Positions 1 to 10,464 of a DNA stretch of 64,000 nucleotides are shown here, in pieces; the stretch's first letter is position 1, and each line of letters starts with the position of its first letter. The notes beneath the pieces were generated by a model. That model worked only from the letters and a program-made list of their open reading frames with translations. It was not told where the DNA came from and made no database searches. The DNA is from Petasospora fabianii. Lineage: Eukaryota; Ascomycota; Saccharomycetes; Phaffomycetales; Wickerhamomycetaceae. Position numbers and translations under genes: made by a program. Location of the stretch: positions 310,001 to 374,000 of the forward strand of contig CP048718.1 in the NCBI GenBank assembly GCA_022641835.1. Reading direction: 5' to 3'.

Positions 1-1321
1 CGAGTAGAGTTGTAGGGAAGTTAGCATATGATCCATATGTCCTTAGCAAAACTTTCACATCCAATGGTGAAAGGAAGAATCGTGTTGTTGAATTGAATGA
101 AGTCTGATAAAAGAAGAAACAATTTGAATCATCTAATCCTGAGTCGTTTTTAGAGATTGAGAGGTTCTCCATGGAGTTCACAAGTGTATTTGGTTCGTTA
201 TAGTTATCACCAAAGCTTGACTTCATCAACTTTAATTGTTCATCAATCTCAGAGAGGGCCTTATTCACATACTTCCCATCATCATTGTACAACAATTTGT
301 CCTCTTCGTACTGTTTTATAATGGCAACTTTCTCAGATTCGTATTGATCCACAACAAACTTGAGTCCACCTTTCAAGATACGTGCGTATTGATACAGTTC
401 AGTATCCGAGTACCATGGTGAGTTGCCAATCTTCGTATGGTTCAAATTCAAAGAATGTGGGATGGGCAAGATGTTATCCATTGGTCGAGCCATCAATTTG
501 AGTACGACATCTTGTCCAATCTGTGGGATCTCAAATCTTTCATCAACATCGTTCACCAAGACTGGGACAACTTCCGCAGGTCTGACGTATTCAGAGCAAA
601 GTGGACACTCTTTAAGCTTCTTTGGGTGATAATATTGACCTTCTTTCTTCTTCTCCAACGGTTCAGAGTCTAAGAAGCTCAATAGACAAGAATGACAAAA
701 GATGTGTCCACATGAAATCATTCTTGGAGCGATTACGTCTTCAGTGAGACAGATTGGACAATGATGACCCTTCGGGACGATGACTCTCAAGATATGATTA
801 TGATCCAGGAGTACATTTGGATCCAATATCTGAGCCTTATAGTCAAACCTGTAATCCACAATGAACTTGTAGTTTGCATTGACAAACTGTTGACCAACGA
901 GATGAATCCTATGACGATCCTTATTACTTGATCTGCGTCTTCTCCTCACTGGTGGTGCTTGTCCTTGTAGTTGGTCCTCACGAGATGGAAGTGAAAAATC
1001 CAATAGATGATTTATTGAGACTTGACCCCTTCTAGCTCTTGGGAAGCTTCCGAGGGCAAGCATCTCATCTTCGAGATCGATCGAAAAGTCATCCTGTGTG
1101 ATGACTCCACGTCTCTGATTGTTGTTGTTATGACTCTCACGTGGCTTCTGGTTCTTTGGACCTTTCTTGCCATTAGCTCCAGATCTAGACTTTGGATTAG
1201 CAGCGGGAGGTGCCGAGTGTGAAGACATGTTCTGCTGTGAGGTCTGTGAGGACGAGGACGAAAGGGATGTGGGGACGAAAGTGGCACTGTTGTTCGGGTT
1301 GAATTTCGCCTGTTTAGACAT
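1..1321 (-). CDS. MAG2: MAG2/RNF10-type RING finger ubiquitin ligase, C-terminal part beyond the window
   Basis: Reading the minus strand from the ATG at 1321 gives an open frame that runs off the left edge with no stop, about 440 residues seen. It begins MSKQAKFNPN, continues through a low-complexity Ser/Asn/Arg region, then a C3HC4 RING: CPICLTEDV, then CGHIFCHSCL (about 685-765) and ECPLCSEYV (about 585-610). A later conserved piece reads FFLSPLDVKVLLRTYGSY near the edge. This order (disordered N-terminus, RING, then the FxxPLDxxxLxxxYG segment) is that of yeast Mag2 and animal RNF10. Family knowledge: Mag2 ubiquitinates ribosomal protein uS3 in decay of non-functional 18S rRNA. The function here is inferred from orthology. 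The 3' end lies outside the window. Confidence 0.85.
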   Translation of the reverse strand, partial: MSKQAKFNPNNSATFVPTSLSSSSSQTSQQNMSSHSAPPAANPKSRSGANGKKGPKNQKPRESHNNNNQRRGVITQDDFSIDLEDEMLALGSFPRARRGQVSINHLLDFSLPSREDQLQGQAPPVRRRRRSSNKDRHRIHLVGQQFVNANYKFIVDYRFDYKAQILDPNVLLDHNHILRVIVPKGHHCPICLTEDVIAPRMISCGHIFCHSCLLSFLDSEPLEKKKEGQYYHPKKLKECPLCSEYVRPAEVVPVLVNDVDERFEIPQIGQDVVLKLMARPMDNILPIPHSLNLNHTKIGNSPWYSDTELYQYARILKGGLKFVVDQYESEKVAIIKQYEEDKLLYNDDGKYVNKALSEIDEQLKLMKSSFGDNYNEPNTLVNSMENLSISKNDSGLDDSNCFFFYQTSFNSTTRFFLSPLDVKVLLRTYGSYANFPTTLL

Positions 1322-2417
1322 GGCTGGTATGAGACTGGTTGTCTGTATGTCACTCACTGATGGCAACTCAGTAGGTTCCTATTGCCCGTTGCCTGTTGTG
1401 GGGGAGTAATAAGGTGGACAGTGGCAACTGCGAGAGTACGTGTTTTGAAGCCCAGAAAAGTGGGACAAAGACGTGTAAATGGATTCCCCAGTGCTGGATC
1501 CTCTATGGAACCAAAAAGGAGACCTCCGTGGGTGGATATTGTAACCTTAAGCTACACAGTCTGGAACAGTTTAGCGTAATATTGCGGACTTGAGTAGTAT
1601 TAAGATATATGTATATAAACGATCAGCGCACCATGTGTACACCCGGACACCAAACAAATAGTTAATCCCTTTTTACCACCCGAACACCATCTAGTGTCAT
1701 ATATACAATAAACTATAATATACAATTAATTACTATTAGTAGTGTTATTTTATCTTATAGAACATTTTAAGGGGGTATTTTGGAGGTGGGTTTTCTTCAG
1801 AGGCTGTTTATGATATAAAAAATAGCTAGTTTTGTAGAATTTCTCTCATAACAGTAGATATAACCCTCCTTGAAACCATTAACTAAAACTACTTAATACT
1901 CTCTATACTCACTATTCAAATTGTATCTATAAATGGTGTTGGTTTAGGTTCCACCACTCATCAGTATTCCTATTTCTTACTCTTTACCATCATTTCTGGA
2001 TAGTCATATATTTGCCTGTTTTATTATTACTTCGTTATGTCTATAGACCCTGCATTTACCCAACCTCATACATGTAGTAACTTCTTCCAACAATCAAGAC
2101 TTAGCTGTCCTATAAAGAGAGATTAAACACGTTTAGATATATCTATATGTATACTCAGTATACAGTTAGTGAGTTGGGGTTATGACATCACTTTGTTCAT
2201 GGACAATGACTTACAAGATGAGATCGCATAACTACGTTATATTTGATTCAAATGCATATGATTACTTGCTAAAGAAAAGATCAACCTTGCAGAAAGTTGA
2301 AGGTTGACAATTGACGTAGAGAATGAATGAAGAGAAGTTGAAAGCTTGTCAGCTAGCAAAAAGCAAATGGAAAACACGTTAACTTTTCAAGTCACATATC
2401 TAATGTGACTATGCTGC
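1322..2417. other. gene-free stretch: MAG2 promoter side and 3' flank of the first beta-glucosidase
   Basis: About 1.1 kb, AT-rich in its middle (about 1600-2100) with no coding frame of note. The left part must hold the MAG2 promoter. The right part, from about 2150, is the left edge of the duplicated beta-glucosidase unit: the stretch from about 2270 resembles 6555 onward. I see no RNA gene or element. Confidence 0.6.
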
Positions 2418-4853
2418 TTAGATGAAGAGAGTAGACTCCTGCTGAATGTCCAAGACGGACTTACCAACATAGATTTGGTAATCACCACTAGCCAACTTCC
2501 ATTTCTGAGCAACAACATCCCAAGTGGACAAATCACGACGAGTCAACTGGAACACGAACTCTGCTGACTCACCAGGAGCAATGGCCTGCTTCTCATAACC
2601 ACGAAGTTGCTTCTCTGGAGCATCTGGGATACCAACGTAGAGCTGAGCAACTTCAGAGGCAGTGTAGTTACCTGTGTTCTCCACAGTGACGGTAACAGTG
2701 GCGATCACGTCCCAGAGACTAGCGACACCACCTTCAGTGATCTCATCTGATGGTGGGTACTCCTCGGTGTTGACACCAGTAGCAGTGGAAACATTCAAGT
2801 TGGAGTAAGTGAACTCGGTGTATGTCAAACCGTAGCCAAAGGCGTATCTTGGCTCAATGTTGTTCTTGATGAAGTGCTTGTAGTCAATGTATACACCTTC
2901 AGTGAAGTTGTCCTGTGGGTAGTATGGTGCATCATCTTGTGGATAAACTGGGTTCAACAAGTGACCGTAATCAGACTCGTTCTTAGCAACGGTGTATGGA
3001 AGACGACCCGATGGAGACTGTCTACCAAAGATGATCTCAGTGATAGCTCTACCAGAGTCCTGACCTGGCAAGTGACCATAAATAACAGCGGTGATGTTCT
3101 CATGGTCGATCCATCTATCAACAAGACGAACACCAGCGTTGTGGATCACGACAATAGTGTTGGAACAGTTAGAGGCAACGTTCTGAATCAACTCATCGGA
3201 TAAAGGATCAGCAAGGTTTGGTCTATCCCAACCCTCGGAGGCCAAGTCGTTGACGAAGACAATGCAAGCATCGCTCTCTGGCTGGACATTAGGGTTAATG
3301 CTGACAACATCGTAAGCAATGTTGAAGTCGGACTCATAGGCTTCACGAGCAAAGGCATCAAGTGGGGCATCGATGTAAGCTGGAGTGTTGGCACCAGATC
3401 CACCACCACAGATGAGTGTACCATTGAGACTGACACCTGGACCCTCCATGTAAGGATCTTGACAGGAGAGGAAGAGTGTTTGAATGTTGAAGGCATCAAC
3501 GGCAGAGCCATTGGTGTAAGTCAAAGTATTGAGGAGACCAAAGTTGGAGAGAGTGGCTTGGTTAACATCTGGGAAACCAATCTGTGCGGCTTGGGCATCA
3601 TAACCAAAGATGGAGACAAGCTTTGGATCTTTCAATGGGAGAGCATTGTCAGTGTTCTTGACCAAGACATGCCCTTCGACTGCACCTTGGAAGAGAACTG
3701 GCTTGGAAGCTGGGTCTCTAGCGTCAACAATCTCATGAGGAGCAAGCAAGTTGTATGGCATACCCTGGCCCTGAGCACTCTCATCTGAGTATTTGTACCA
3801 AGCGGCGACGATACGAATAGCCATATCATCCAATCTCTCCTGGGAAACTGTACCATTAGAGACGGCAAGGGTCAAGTTACCATCAAGCCAGTACTTAGAA
3901 GAAGGCATGGCCATATCAAGACCAGCGTTAGCAGAGCCAATACCAGTGTGCTGAGCAGACCAGTCAGAAACAACAAAACCTTGGAATCCGAGCTCATGTT
4001 TCAAGAGACCGTTCAAAACCTTTGAGTTTTGCGAAGCGTAAGAGTTATTAACTCGGTTGTAAGAGGCCATCATGGATCCTGCACCGGCCTTGACGGTATC
4101 CTGGAATGGCCAGAGATAAAGCTCGTGCATTGTCTTGTCATCGATGTCAACGGAAAGCGAGTTGTTGTATGATTCATAGAGCATAGGTGGGTTTCTCATA
4201 GTTTCTTGTTCATTACCAACGATATGTTTGACACAGGCCACAACATTCTCTTGCATACCAATAACTGTTTCAAAGGCAAGAGAACCGGTCAAGTATGGAT
4301 CATTGGAGAAACCCTCCCAGTTTCTGCCACCCTTGGCAACACGACCAACAGGACCAACGACTGGACCGAGGGCAACATTGACACCTTTGACCTCGAACTC
4401 TTTACCCATGTGCAAACCTCTTTGGTGAGCCAAATCTTTGTTCCAAGCAGCACCAACGTGAACACCAGCAGGGTAGGCATTGACGAAATCGGTACCACGG
4501 ACACCATTACCAGCATCTTGAAGACAGAGACCTGGGAAGTTAAGTCTTGGAACGGAACCAGAGACACCAGAACATCCATTAGCGGTTGTTGGGAAACCAT
4601 ATGTCATGTTGTTCTTCTCATCGTTGGTCATCTGGGAGACAAGGGCTTTAGCCTTGTTGTAGGCATCTGCCCAGTCACCGACACCATTTGCCTGAGGAGA
4701 TGGATAGAAAGGTTCAGAACGACCATAGGACCATTCAAGTTCACGTTGTGCTGCCTCAGCAGCAGCACTTGCATCAGTCGAGTTAGAGCCCTGATCAGCG
4801 ACGGCCACGGCAGCGAGGATGGCAAGACATGTTGTCTGGCTAAGGAGGAGCAT
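2418..4853 (-). CDS. secreted GH3 beta-glucosidase, copy A (811 aa)
   Basis: Glycoside hydrolase family 3 enzyme that hydrolyses terminal beta-D-glucosyl residues (cellobiose, aryl glucosides). Residues 1-19 form a signal peptide (MLLLSQTTCLAILAAVAVA), so it is secreted or cell-wall bound, and there are many N-glycosylation sequons. The N-terminal TIM-barrel shows KGRNWE-like (GGRNWEGF, about 175-182) and KHIVGNEQE motifs, and the nucleophile Asp is D297 in GFVVSDWSAQ. The C-terminal alpha/beta and fibronectin-III-like domains follow, the last ending in RGYEKQ..PGES..F. Length fits Saccharomycopsis/Aspergillus-type secreted enzymes. A TATAAA lies at 4921-4928, about 70 bases before the ATG. 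It is one of two tandem copies; the last quarter of the gene is nearly identical to copy B. Which glucoside it prefers cannot be told. Confidence 0.93.
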   Translation of the reverse strand: MLLLSQTTCLAILAAVAVADQGSNSTDASAAAEAAQRELEWSYGRSEPFYPSPQANGVGDWADAYNKAKALVSQMTNDEKNNMTYGFPTTANGCSGVSGSVPRLNFPGLCLQDAGNGVRGTDFVNAYPAGVHVGAAWNKDLAHQRGLHMGKEFEVKGVNVALGPVVGPVGRVAKGGRNWEGFSNDPYLTGSLAFETVIGMQENVVACVKHIVGNEQETMRNPPMLYESYNNSLSVDIDDKTMHELYLWPFQDTVKAGAGSMMASYNRVNNSYASQNSKVLNGLLKHELGFQGFVVSDWSAQHTGIGSANAGLDMAMPSSKYWLDGNLTLAVSNGTVSQERLDDMAIRIVAAWYKYSDESAQGQGMPYNLLAPHEIVDARDPASKPVLFQGAVEGHVLVKNTDNALPLKDPKLVSIFGYDAQAAQIGFPDVNQATLSNFGLLNTLTYTNGSAVDAFNIQTLFLSCQDPYMEGPGVSLNGTLICGGGSGANTPAYIDAPLDAFAREAYESDFNIAYDVVSINPNVQPESDACIVFVNDLASEGWDRPNLADPLSDELIQNVASNCSNTIVVIHNAGVRLVDRWIDHENITAVIYGHLPGQDSGRAITEIIFGRQSPSGRLPYTVAKNESDYGHLLNPVYPQDDAPYYPQDNFTEGVYIDYKHFIKNNIEPRYAFGYGLTYTEFTYSNLNVSTATGVNTEEYPPSDEITEGGVASLWDVIATVTVTVENTGNYTASEVAQLYVGIPDAPEKQLRGYEKQAIAPGESAEFVFQLTRRDLSTWDVVAQKWKLASGDYQIYVGKSVLDIQQESTLFI

Positions 4854-6156
4854 TGTAGCTTAATATAGAGAAGATGCTTAACAGACAAACATAGTAGAAT
4901 TGATGAGAGGATCTACGTGGACTTTATACTTTTGTGTTAGAGGACGGCGAAGACCGTCGGAGTGGAACGTCGGAGCAACTGGGTCACGGAACGAGTCTAA
5001 TTCCGATGCGGGACCTGGTAGATCTGGTCAAGATTGAGGGGTTCTGCACATAAATGATCTGCATCGGATGCAGGTGTATGGGGTAGGAAGGACCAAAGCG
5101 GAATTCTTGGGTGACGCCCAGGTGAAGGCGTGGACATATCGATGCGAAAGTTTCTCCGAGGCCGTGTGGGTCCAATGGTGAAATTTCTCTTGTCAATGGT
5201 CTGTATGTGGGGATACTGAACTTACCAGTTCAATTGATGTCAACTAGGGGAACCATAGATTGCCGACAATGGACAGTTCTACTCTATCAACAGCTCCTCT
5301 TCACCAAGGAAGAACACCCCTAATTGCTCAATTATCAATTATGGGTGCTGCACCGGACAAGCTACCGCATGCGTCTGCGTATGTTCCGACTGGGGCAACC
5401 TCTTTTCAATCGGCTCACATCCCCGCTTGCAGTCTTACTCATCATAGCGTGAGCCAGTGGTCAGGTGTGCATAATTGGGCTAGGCTTTTCAACCCCTCTA
5501 TTTCAAGGTCTTGGCTTGCCCCCACAGAGTGCCCGAGTATCTGTACCCCGGAGCCATGCATTTAGCTATCCACCCCAATTGAAGTGTAGAAATGGGCGTG
5601 TTAAGTCGGAGGGAGATATAGTTATATATGTATATATATACTGCGACAGATAGAAAGGCTTTATGAACAACATTAGTTAGAAATATAACGCAGTAGATCT
5701 CCAATTAAATCTTGTCCTTCTCTCCGGGAGTTCCCGAAGTTTATCCGAGCCAACGTCGAGTCCGGCCGGTAATTTCCCCGGGCAGCCGAAGACTTTTGAG
5801 ACGAATGCCAGCTGCTCAGCCACTTAAAGAGAGCATAAAATGCGGGGACAGAGAGGGATAGACAAGAAAGGAATATAATTCCGAGACTTTCAAATTGTTG
5901 GGTGGACCTCAAAAGGTCACAAATGAAGGGTCTTCTTCTCTCGGAATAATGAGGTCATTTAGCGTAGATCTGGATATACTCTCTCCCGTGGATCAGCATT
6001 GTCACAGAGGTCCAACGTACGACAGTACACAGAAGATCTTAGACTTCAACACAATTGACTCCTTCATTATCTGCAGAAATCTTTCTATGTCACATCTAAC
6101 ACCACCCTAAAAGCACACAGTGCTCACAGAGAACAGGTGACAAATGCGAAGCATGC
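4854..6156. promoter_or_regulatory. promoter region of beta-glucosidase copy A, originally a divergent promoter
   Basis: About 1.3 kb of non-coding DNA alignable end to end with 9141-10464. TATA box for the minus-strand gene at 4921-4928. The best kept block is about 5710-5800, with TTTATCCGAGC, GAG.TCCGGCCGG and TTTCC repeated at 10010-10090; the CGG-containing palindrome CCGGCCGG looks like a zinc-cluster (Zn2Cys6) factor site, which is inference. Several CCCC/GGGG runs could be Mig1-like glucose-repression sites, also inference. In the left unit the plus-strand gene once served by this region is only a relic. Confidence 0.5.
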
Positions 6157-6290
6157 ATGTCTATACATTACTTCATCACACCTCTAAGCCTCCCATTCGT
6201 ATACGCCTCACCCCATTATCATACCAGTGCTATACCATCACACCACCAGGAACAGTGAGACCAGTTTCCAGCCCTCGCTGAAGTGGTAAG
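6157..6290 (+). pseudogene. 5' relic of the neighbouring coiled-coil gene, left behind by the tandem duplication
   Basis: This stretch matches the first about 130 bases of the intact gene at 10465: both begin ATGTCTATACAT, share the run ATCACACCACCAGG, and then GTGAGACCA here against ATGAGACCA at 10555, followed by CGCTGAAGTGG against CGCTTGAGTGG. The frame stops within about 35 codons. Weaker resemblance to the next coding bases may continue to about 6330. The piece shows that the duplicated unit ended inside the neighbour gene, so one copy was truncated and has decayed. Confidence 0.7.
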
Positions 6291-6707
6291 CTTGATATTC
6301 AGGGGCTCGTACCTCAGACCCCTTATTGCCTCTTTAGGATCAACAGTGCCAGAATGTAGCAGTCATTCTCTCGGATATTGGTACTGATGAATAAGGTAAA
6401 CCCTAAAATGACCTTGCATATGTACAATATTTGAGTATATACTGAATTAGGTTTGATATGACAACATTGGTTCATGGGTATGATGGCTATCTAACCGGAT
6501 ATCTATGTATATATAGCTACTATTTCTAATTAAAAACAATATGAATACACATTAAAGGAAGGATCAGCCTCGCCGAAAGTTGGAGGCTAATGATTGACGT
6601 AGAGAATGAATGAAGTATCAATGAATGAAGAGAAATTGCAAGCTTCTAGCAAGCAAATAGAAAACATACTAACTTTTCAAATCACATATCTAATGTGACT
6701 ATGCTGC
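6291..6707. other. duplication junction region and 3' flank of copy B
   Basis: About 400 bases. The first part, to about 6430, lies between the two units and shows at most faint similarity to the coding start near 10590-10650. From about 6430 it resembles 2150 onward, which is the 3' flank of copy A; the last 40 bases before the stop codon are almost identical in both copies. No gene seen. Confidence 0.55.
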
Positions 6708-9140
6708 TTAGATGAAGAGAGTAGACTCCTGCTGAATGTCCAAGACGGACTTACCAACATAGATTTGGTAATCACCACTAGCCAACTTCCATTTCTGAGC
6801 AACAACATCCCAAGTGGACAAATCACGACGAGTCAACTGGAACACGAACTCTGCTGACTCACCAGGAGCAATGGCCTGCTTCTCATAACCACGAAGTTGC
6901 TTCTCTGGAGCATCTGGAATACCAACGTAGAGCTGAGCAACTTCAGAAGCAGTGTAGTTACCTGTGTTTTCCACAGTGACGGTAATGGTGGCGATCACAT
7001 CCCAGAGACTAGCGACACCACCTTCAGTGATCTCATCTGATGGTGGGTACTCCTCGGTGTTGACACCAGTAGCACTAGAAACGTTCAAGTTGGAGTAAGT
7101 GAACTCAGTATAAGTCAAACCGTAGCCAAAGGCGTATCTTGGCTCAATGTTGTTCTTGATGAAGTGCTTGTAGTCGATGTATACACCTTCAGTGAAGTTG
7201 TCCTGTGGGTAGTATGGGGCATCATCCTGTGGGTATACAGGGTTCAACAAGTGACCGTAATCAGACTCGTTCTTAGCAACGGTGTATGGAAGACGACCCG
7301 ATGGAGACTGTCTACCAAAGATGATCTCAGTGATAGCTCTTCCAGAGTCCTGACCTGGCAAATGACCATAGATAACAGCGGTGATGTTCTCATGGTCGAT
7401 CCATCTATCAACAAGACGAACACCAGCGTTGTGGATCACGACAATAGTGTTGGAACATTTGGATGCAACGTTCTGAATCAACTCATCGGATAAAGGATCA
7501 GCAAGGTTTGGTCTGTCCCATCCCTCGGAGGCCAAATCGTTGGCAAAGACAATACAGGCATCGCTCTCTGACTGAACATTAGGGTCAATGCTGACAACGT
7601 CATGGGAGACGACGAAGTTTGACTCATAAGCCTCACGGACAAAGGCATCAAGCGGAGCATCGATGTAAGCTGGAGTGTTTCCACCAGATCCTCCACCACA
7701 GATGAGTGTACCATTGAGACTGACTCCTGGACCCTCCATATAAGGATCCTGGCTGGTGAGGAAGAGTGCCAGAATGTTGGAATCATCAACGTCAGAGCCG
7801 TTGGTGTATGTCAAAGTATTGAGGAGACCGAAGTTGGAGAGAGTGGTCATGTCCAAGTGAGGGAAACCAATCTGTGCGGCTTGGGCATCATAACCAAAGA
7901 TGGAGACAAGCTTTGGATCTTTCAATGGGAGAGCATTGTCAGTGTTCTTGACCAAGACATGCCCTTCGACAGCACCTTGGAAGAGAACTGGCTTGGAAGC
8001 TGGGTCTCTAGCGTCAACAATCTCATGAGGAGCAAGCAAGTTGTATGGCATACCTTGGCCCTGAGCACTCTCATCGGAATATCTGTACCAAGCTGCGAGG
8101 ATACGGATGGCCATATCATCCAATCTCTCTTGAGAAACTGTACCGTTGTTGACGGCAAGTGTCAAGTTATCATCGAGCCAGTACTTAGAAGAAGGCATAG
8201 TCATGTCAAGACCAGCATTAGCAGAGGCGATACCAGTGTGCTGAGCGTACCAATCACTCATGACGAAACCCTGGAATCCGAGTTCGTGCTTCAAGAGACC
8301 ATTCAAAGTCTTTGAGTTTTGAGAAGCGTACGTGTTGTTGACTCTGTTGTAGGATGCCATGATAGCTCCTGCACCGGCCTTGACGGTATCCTGGAATGGC
8401 CAGAGATAAAGCTCATGCATAGTCTTATCATCAATTTCAACAGAGACGGAATTGTTGTACGTTTCGAAGAAGAGAGGATTTCTCATTGTCTCTTGCTCGT
8501 TACCAATGATATGTTTGACACAAGCCACAACGTTCTCTTGAATACCATTCACTGTTTCACTACCCAGGGAACCAGTCAAGTATGGATCATTGGAGAAACC
8601 CTCCCAGTTTCTGCCACCCTTGGCAAGACGACCAACAGGACCAACAACAGGACCGAGGGCAACGTTGGCTCCTTTGACCTCGAACTCTTTACCCATGTGC
8701 AATCCTCTTTGATAAGCTAAGTTCTTGTTCCAGGCTGCACCAACGTGAACACCAGCAGGGTAGGCATTGACGAAGTCGGTACCACGGACACCATTTCCGG
8801 CATCTTGAAGACAGAGACCTGGGAAGTTAAGTCTTGGAACGGAACCAGAGACACCAGAACACCCATTAGCGGTTGTTGTGAAACCATAGGTCATGTTGTT
8901 CTTCTCATCGTTGGTCATCTGGGCGACAAGGGCCTTAGCCTTGTTGAAGGCATCTGCCCAACCACCAGCACCGTTTGCCTGAGGAGTTGGATAGAAAGAT
9001 TCGGATTCTCCATAGGACCATTGTAGTTCACGTTGTGCGGCCTCTGCAGCAGCATTTGCATCAGTAGTATTGCTGGCTTCGTCAGCGACGGCCACTGCAG
9101 CGAGAATAGCAAGAGAAGTAGTCTTGCTAAGGAGGAGCAT
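6708..9140 (-). CDS. secreted GH3 beta-glucosidase, copy B (810 aa)
   Basis: Paralogue of copy A with the same architecture: signal peptide MLLLSKTTSLAILAAVAVA, GH3 barrel with GGRNWEGF and KHIIGNEQE, nucleophile Asp in GFVMSDWYAQ, C-terminal FN3-like domain. I start it at the ATG at 9140, matching copy A; the frame stays open nine codons further but has no upstream ATG. It differs from A next to the nucleophile (SDWYAQ against SDWSAQ) and in patches such as residues 420-460 and 490-530, while the last 250 residues are almost identical, which suggests gene conversion. TATAAA on the minus strand at 9219-9226. The differences near the active site could mean a different substrate range; this is inference. 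Confidence 0.93.
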   Translation of the reverse strand: MLLLSKTTSLAILAAVAVADEASNTTDANAAAEAAQRELQWSYGESESFYPTPQANGAGGWADAFNKAKALVAQMTNDEKNNMTYGFTTTANGCSGVSGSVPRLNFPGLCLQDAGNGVRGTDFVNAYPAGVHVGAAWNKNLAYQRGLHMGKEFEVKGANVALGPVVGPVGRLAKGGRNWEGFSNDPYLTGSLGSETVNGIQENVVACVKHIIGNEQETMRNPLFFETYNNSVSVEIDDKTMHELYLWPFQDTVKAGAGAIMASYNRVNNTYASQNSKTLNGLLKHELGFQGFVMSDWYAQHTGIASANAGLDMTMPSSKYWLDDNLTLAVNNGTVSQERLDDMAIRILAAWYRYSDESAQGQGMPYNLLAPHEIVDARDPASKPVLFQGAVEGHVLVKNTDNALPLKDPKLVSIFGYDAQAAQIGFPHLDMTTLSNFGLLNTLTYTNGSDVDDSNILALFLTSQDPYMEGPGVSLNGTLICGGGSGGNTPAYIDAPLDAFVREAYESNFVVSHDVVSIDPNVQSESDACIVFANDLASEGWDRPNLADPLSDELIQNVASKCSNTIVVIHNAGVRLVDRWIDHENITAVIYGHLPGQDSGRAITEIIFGRQSPSGRLPYTVAKNESDYGHLLNPVYPQDDAPYYPQDNFTEGVYIDYKHFIKNNIEPRYAFGYGLTYTEFTYSNLNVSSATGVNTEEYPPSDEITEGGVASLWDVIATITVTVENTGNYTASEVAQLYVGIPDAPEKQLRGYEKQAIAPGESAEFVFQLTRRDLSTWDVVAQKWKLASGDYQIYVGKSVLDIQQESTLFI

Positions 9141-10464
9141 TATAGCTTGATGTGTTGGAGATATCACAAAGAATCAACATAAGAAAAGAGAAACTTCAAT
9201 TGATGTGGATCTGCATGGACTTTATACTTTTGCAGCTTGGCCAGGACCATTAAGAGATTAATGTCAGAGCAACGGAGGGCTACCAAACTATTCCATTACG
9301 TTGCCGGACTTGGTGTATATGGTCAAGGTTAAGGGAATGTCCGCTGAAATGATCTGCTTTGGGCACATGGTGGGGTGGAAGAACCAAAGTGGATGTGGGG
9401 GTGGAAGAACCAAAACGGAAAATCTTGGGTGAAGGTTCGAGTAAGGACGTGGATATCTCAATGCGTTAGTTTTTCCGAAGGTTTGCCCAGCCGTGGGTGA
9501 TATATCTCTTATCTACGGTTTGTTTACTTGGTGATGTAATGCTTATCAGTACAGTTGAGGTCCACTAAGAGGTTCATAAGCTGACGATAATGGAGAGGTC
9601 GATCCATTAACAGTTCTTGGTCACTTAAGAAGAGTAACCAGTTTGCATTAGAAAAAGCACCTTATGTGTATGCGGATGTTCCGATTCGGGAAACTTATCT
9701 TCACTTGAGTTAATCTATCAGACACATTCCCGCTTGCTGTCTTAAACATCATCGGATAAGACAGTACTTAGATCTGCATCTTGGAATCAGCTTCTCCACT
9801 CTTGCCGTTTTTGTATCAAGGTCTTGAACCAAACGTCCTAGAGTATACTTACCCCAGAGTTGTGCATTGACCAATTTCCCCCATGAAGTGCGAGACTGGG
9901 AGAGGTCCAGGCATGGAATATAGTTCTTTATACAGACATATTGTCAACCTTCATAGTTTAGCAAGAAAACACAACAAAAAAAGGGCTAACTCTTTGCTTA
10001 AAGTATGTCCGTTGTCGGAGAGTTCCTTAAAGTTTATCCGAGCATGCGTTGAGTTCGGCCGGAGATTTTCCGGCCGCCGAAACCTTATGATGTAATAAGT
10101 CAACTGGTAAGCAAGTTGAGACGGCCCAAGGTGCGGAGACAGAGGGAAAAGACAAAGAGTAGCATAATTCCGAGACATTCAGGTTGCAGAGCGATCTTCA
10201 AAGAATCATAAAGTGTTCTCGTTTTGCGGAATAGAGAAGTTTATTTAGCGCAGATCACATTTATACGCTGGGCTTGACAGTCTCTTGCGTGGATCAACAT
10301 TGTCACTGGGATCCAACCAACTAAAAGTAGAGGCACAGGGAATACTAAGAATGCATCACGATAGAGACTGTCATGACTTGCTGAAGACCTTATATTGCCA
10401 CAAGTAAATACCCCTCTAGAGCACACAGCGCTTATAGAGAATATGACACAAATGCGAAACATGC
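9141..10464. promoter_or_regulatory. divergent promoter between beta-glucosidase B and the coiled-coil gene
   Basis: About 1.3 kb without genes, alignable with 4854-6156. TATA box for the minus gene at 9219-9226. The CGG-rich block TTCGGCCGGAGATTTTCCGGCCGCCG at about 10055-10080 keeps the spacing of the left copy and contains two CCGGCCG-type motifs. I see no RNA gene. Confidence 0.5.

Larger units (their letters stand above)
2150..6290. repeat. left unit of a tandem duplication (about 4.3 kb period)
   Basis: Everything from about 2150 to about 6290 has a counterpart about 4.29-4.31 kb to the right (about 6430-10590). The coding parts are very similar; the promoter parts are diverged but alignable over their whole length, for example the short blocks around 5742-5775 and 10029-10065 and the run GCATGCATGTCTATACAT at 6151 and 10459. 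The unit contains a beta-glucosidase, its promoter, and the 5' end of the gene that is intact only on the right (10465-11703). Boundaries are by eye, give or take 100 bases. Confidence 0.8.

Noticed and set aside
4206-4868. 220-codon frame opposite beta-glucosidase copy A, and the similar frame at 7857-8315
   Set aside because: Antisense shadows of the highly biased beta-glucosidase codons; present in both copies only because the genes are duplicated.
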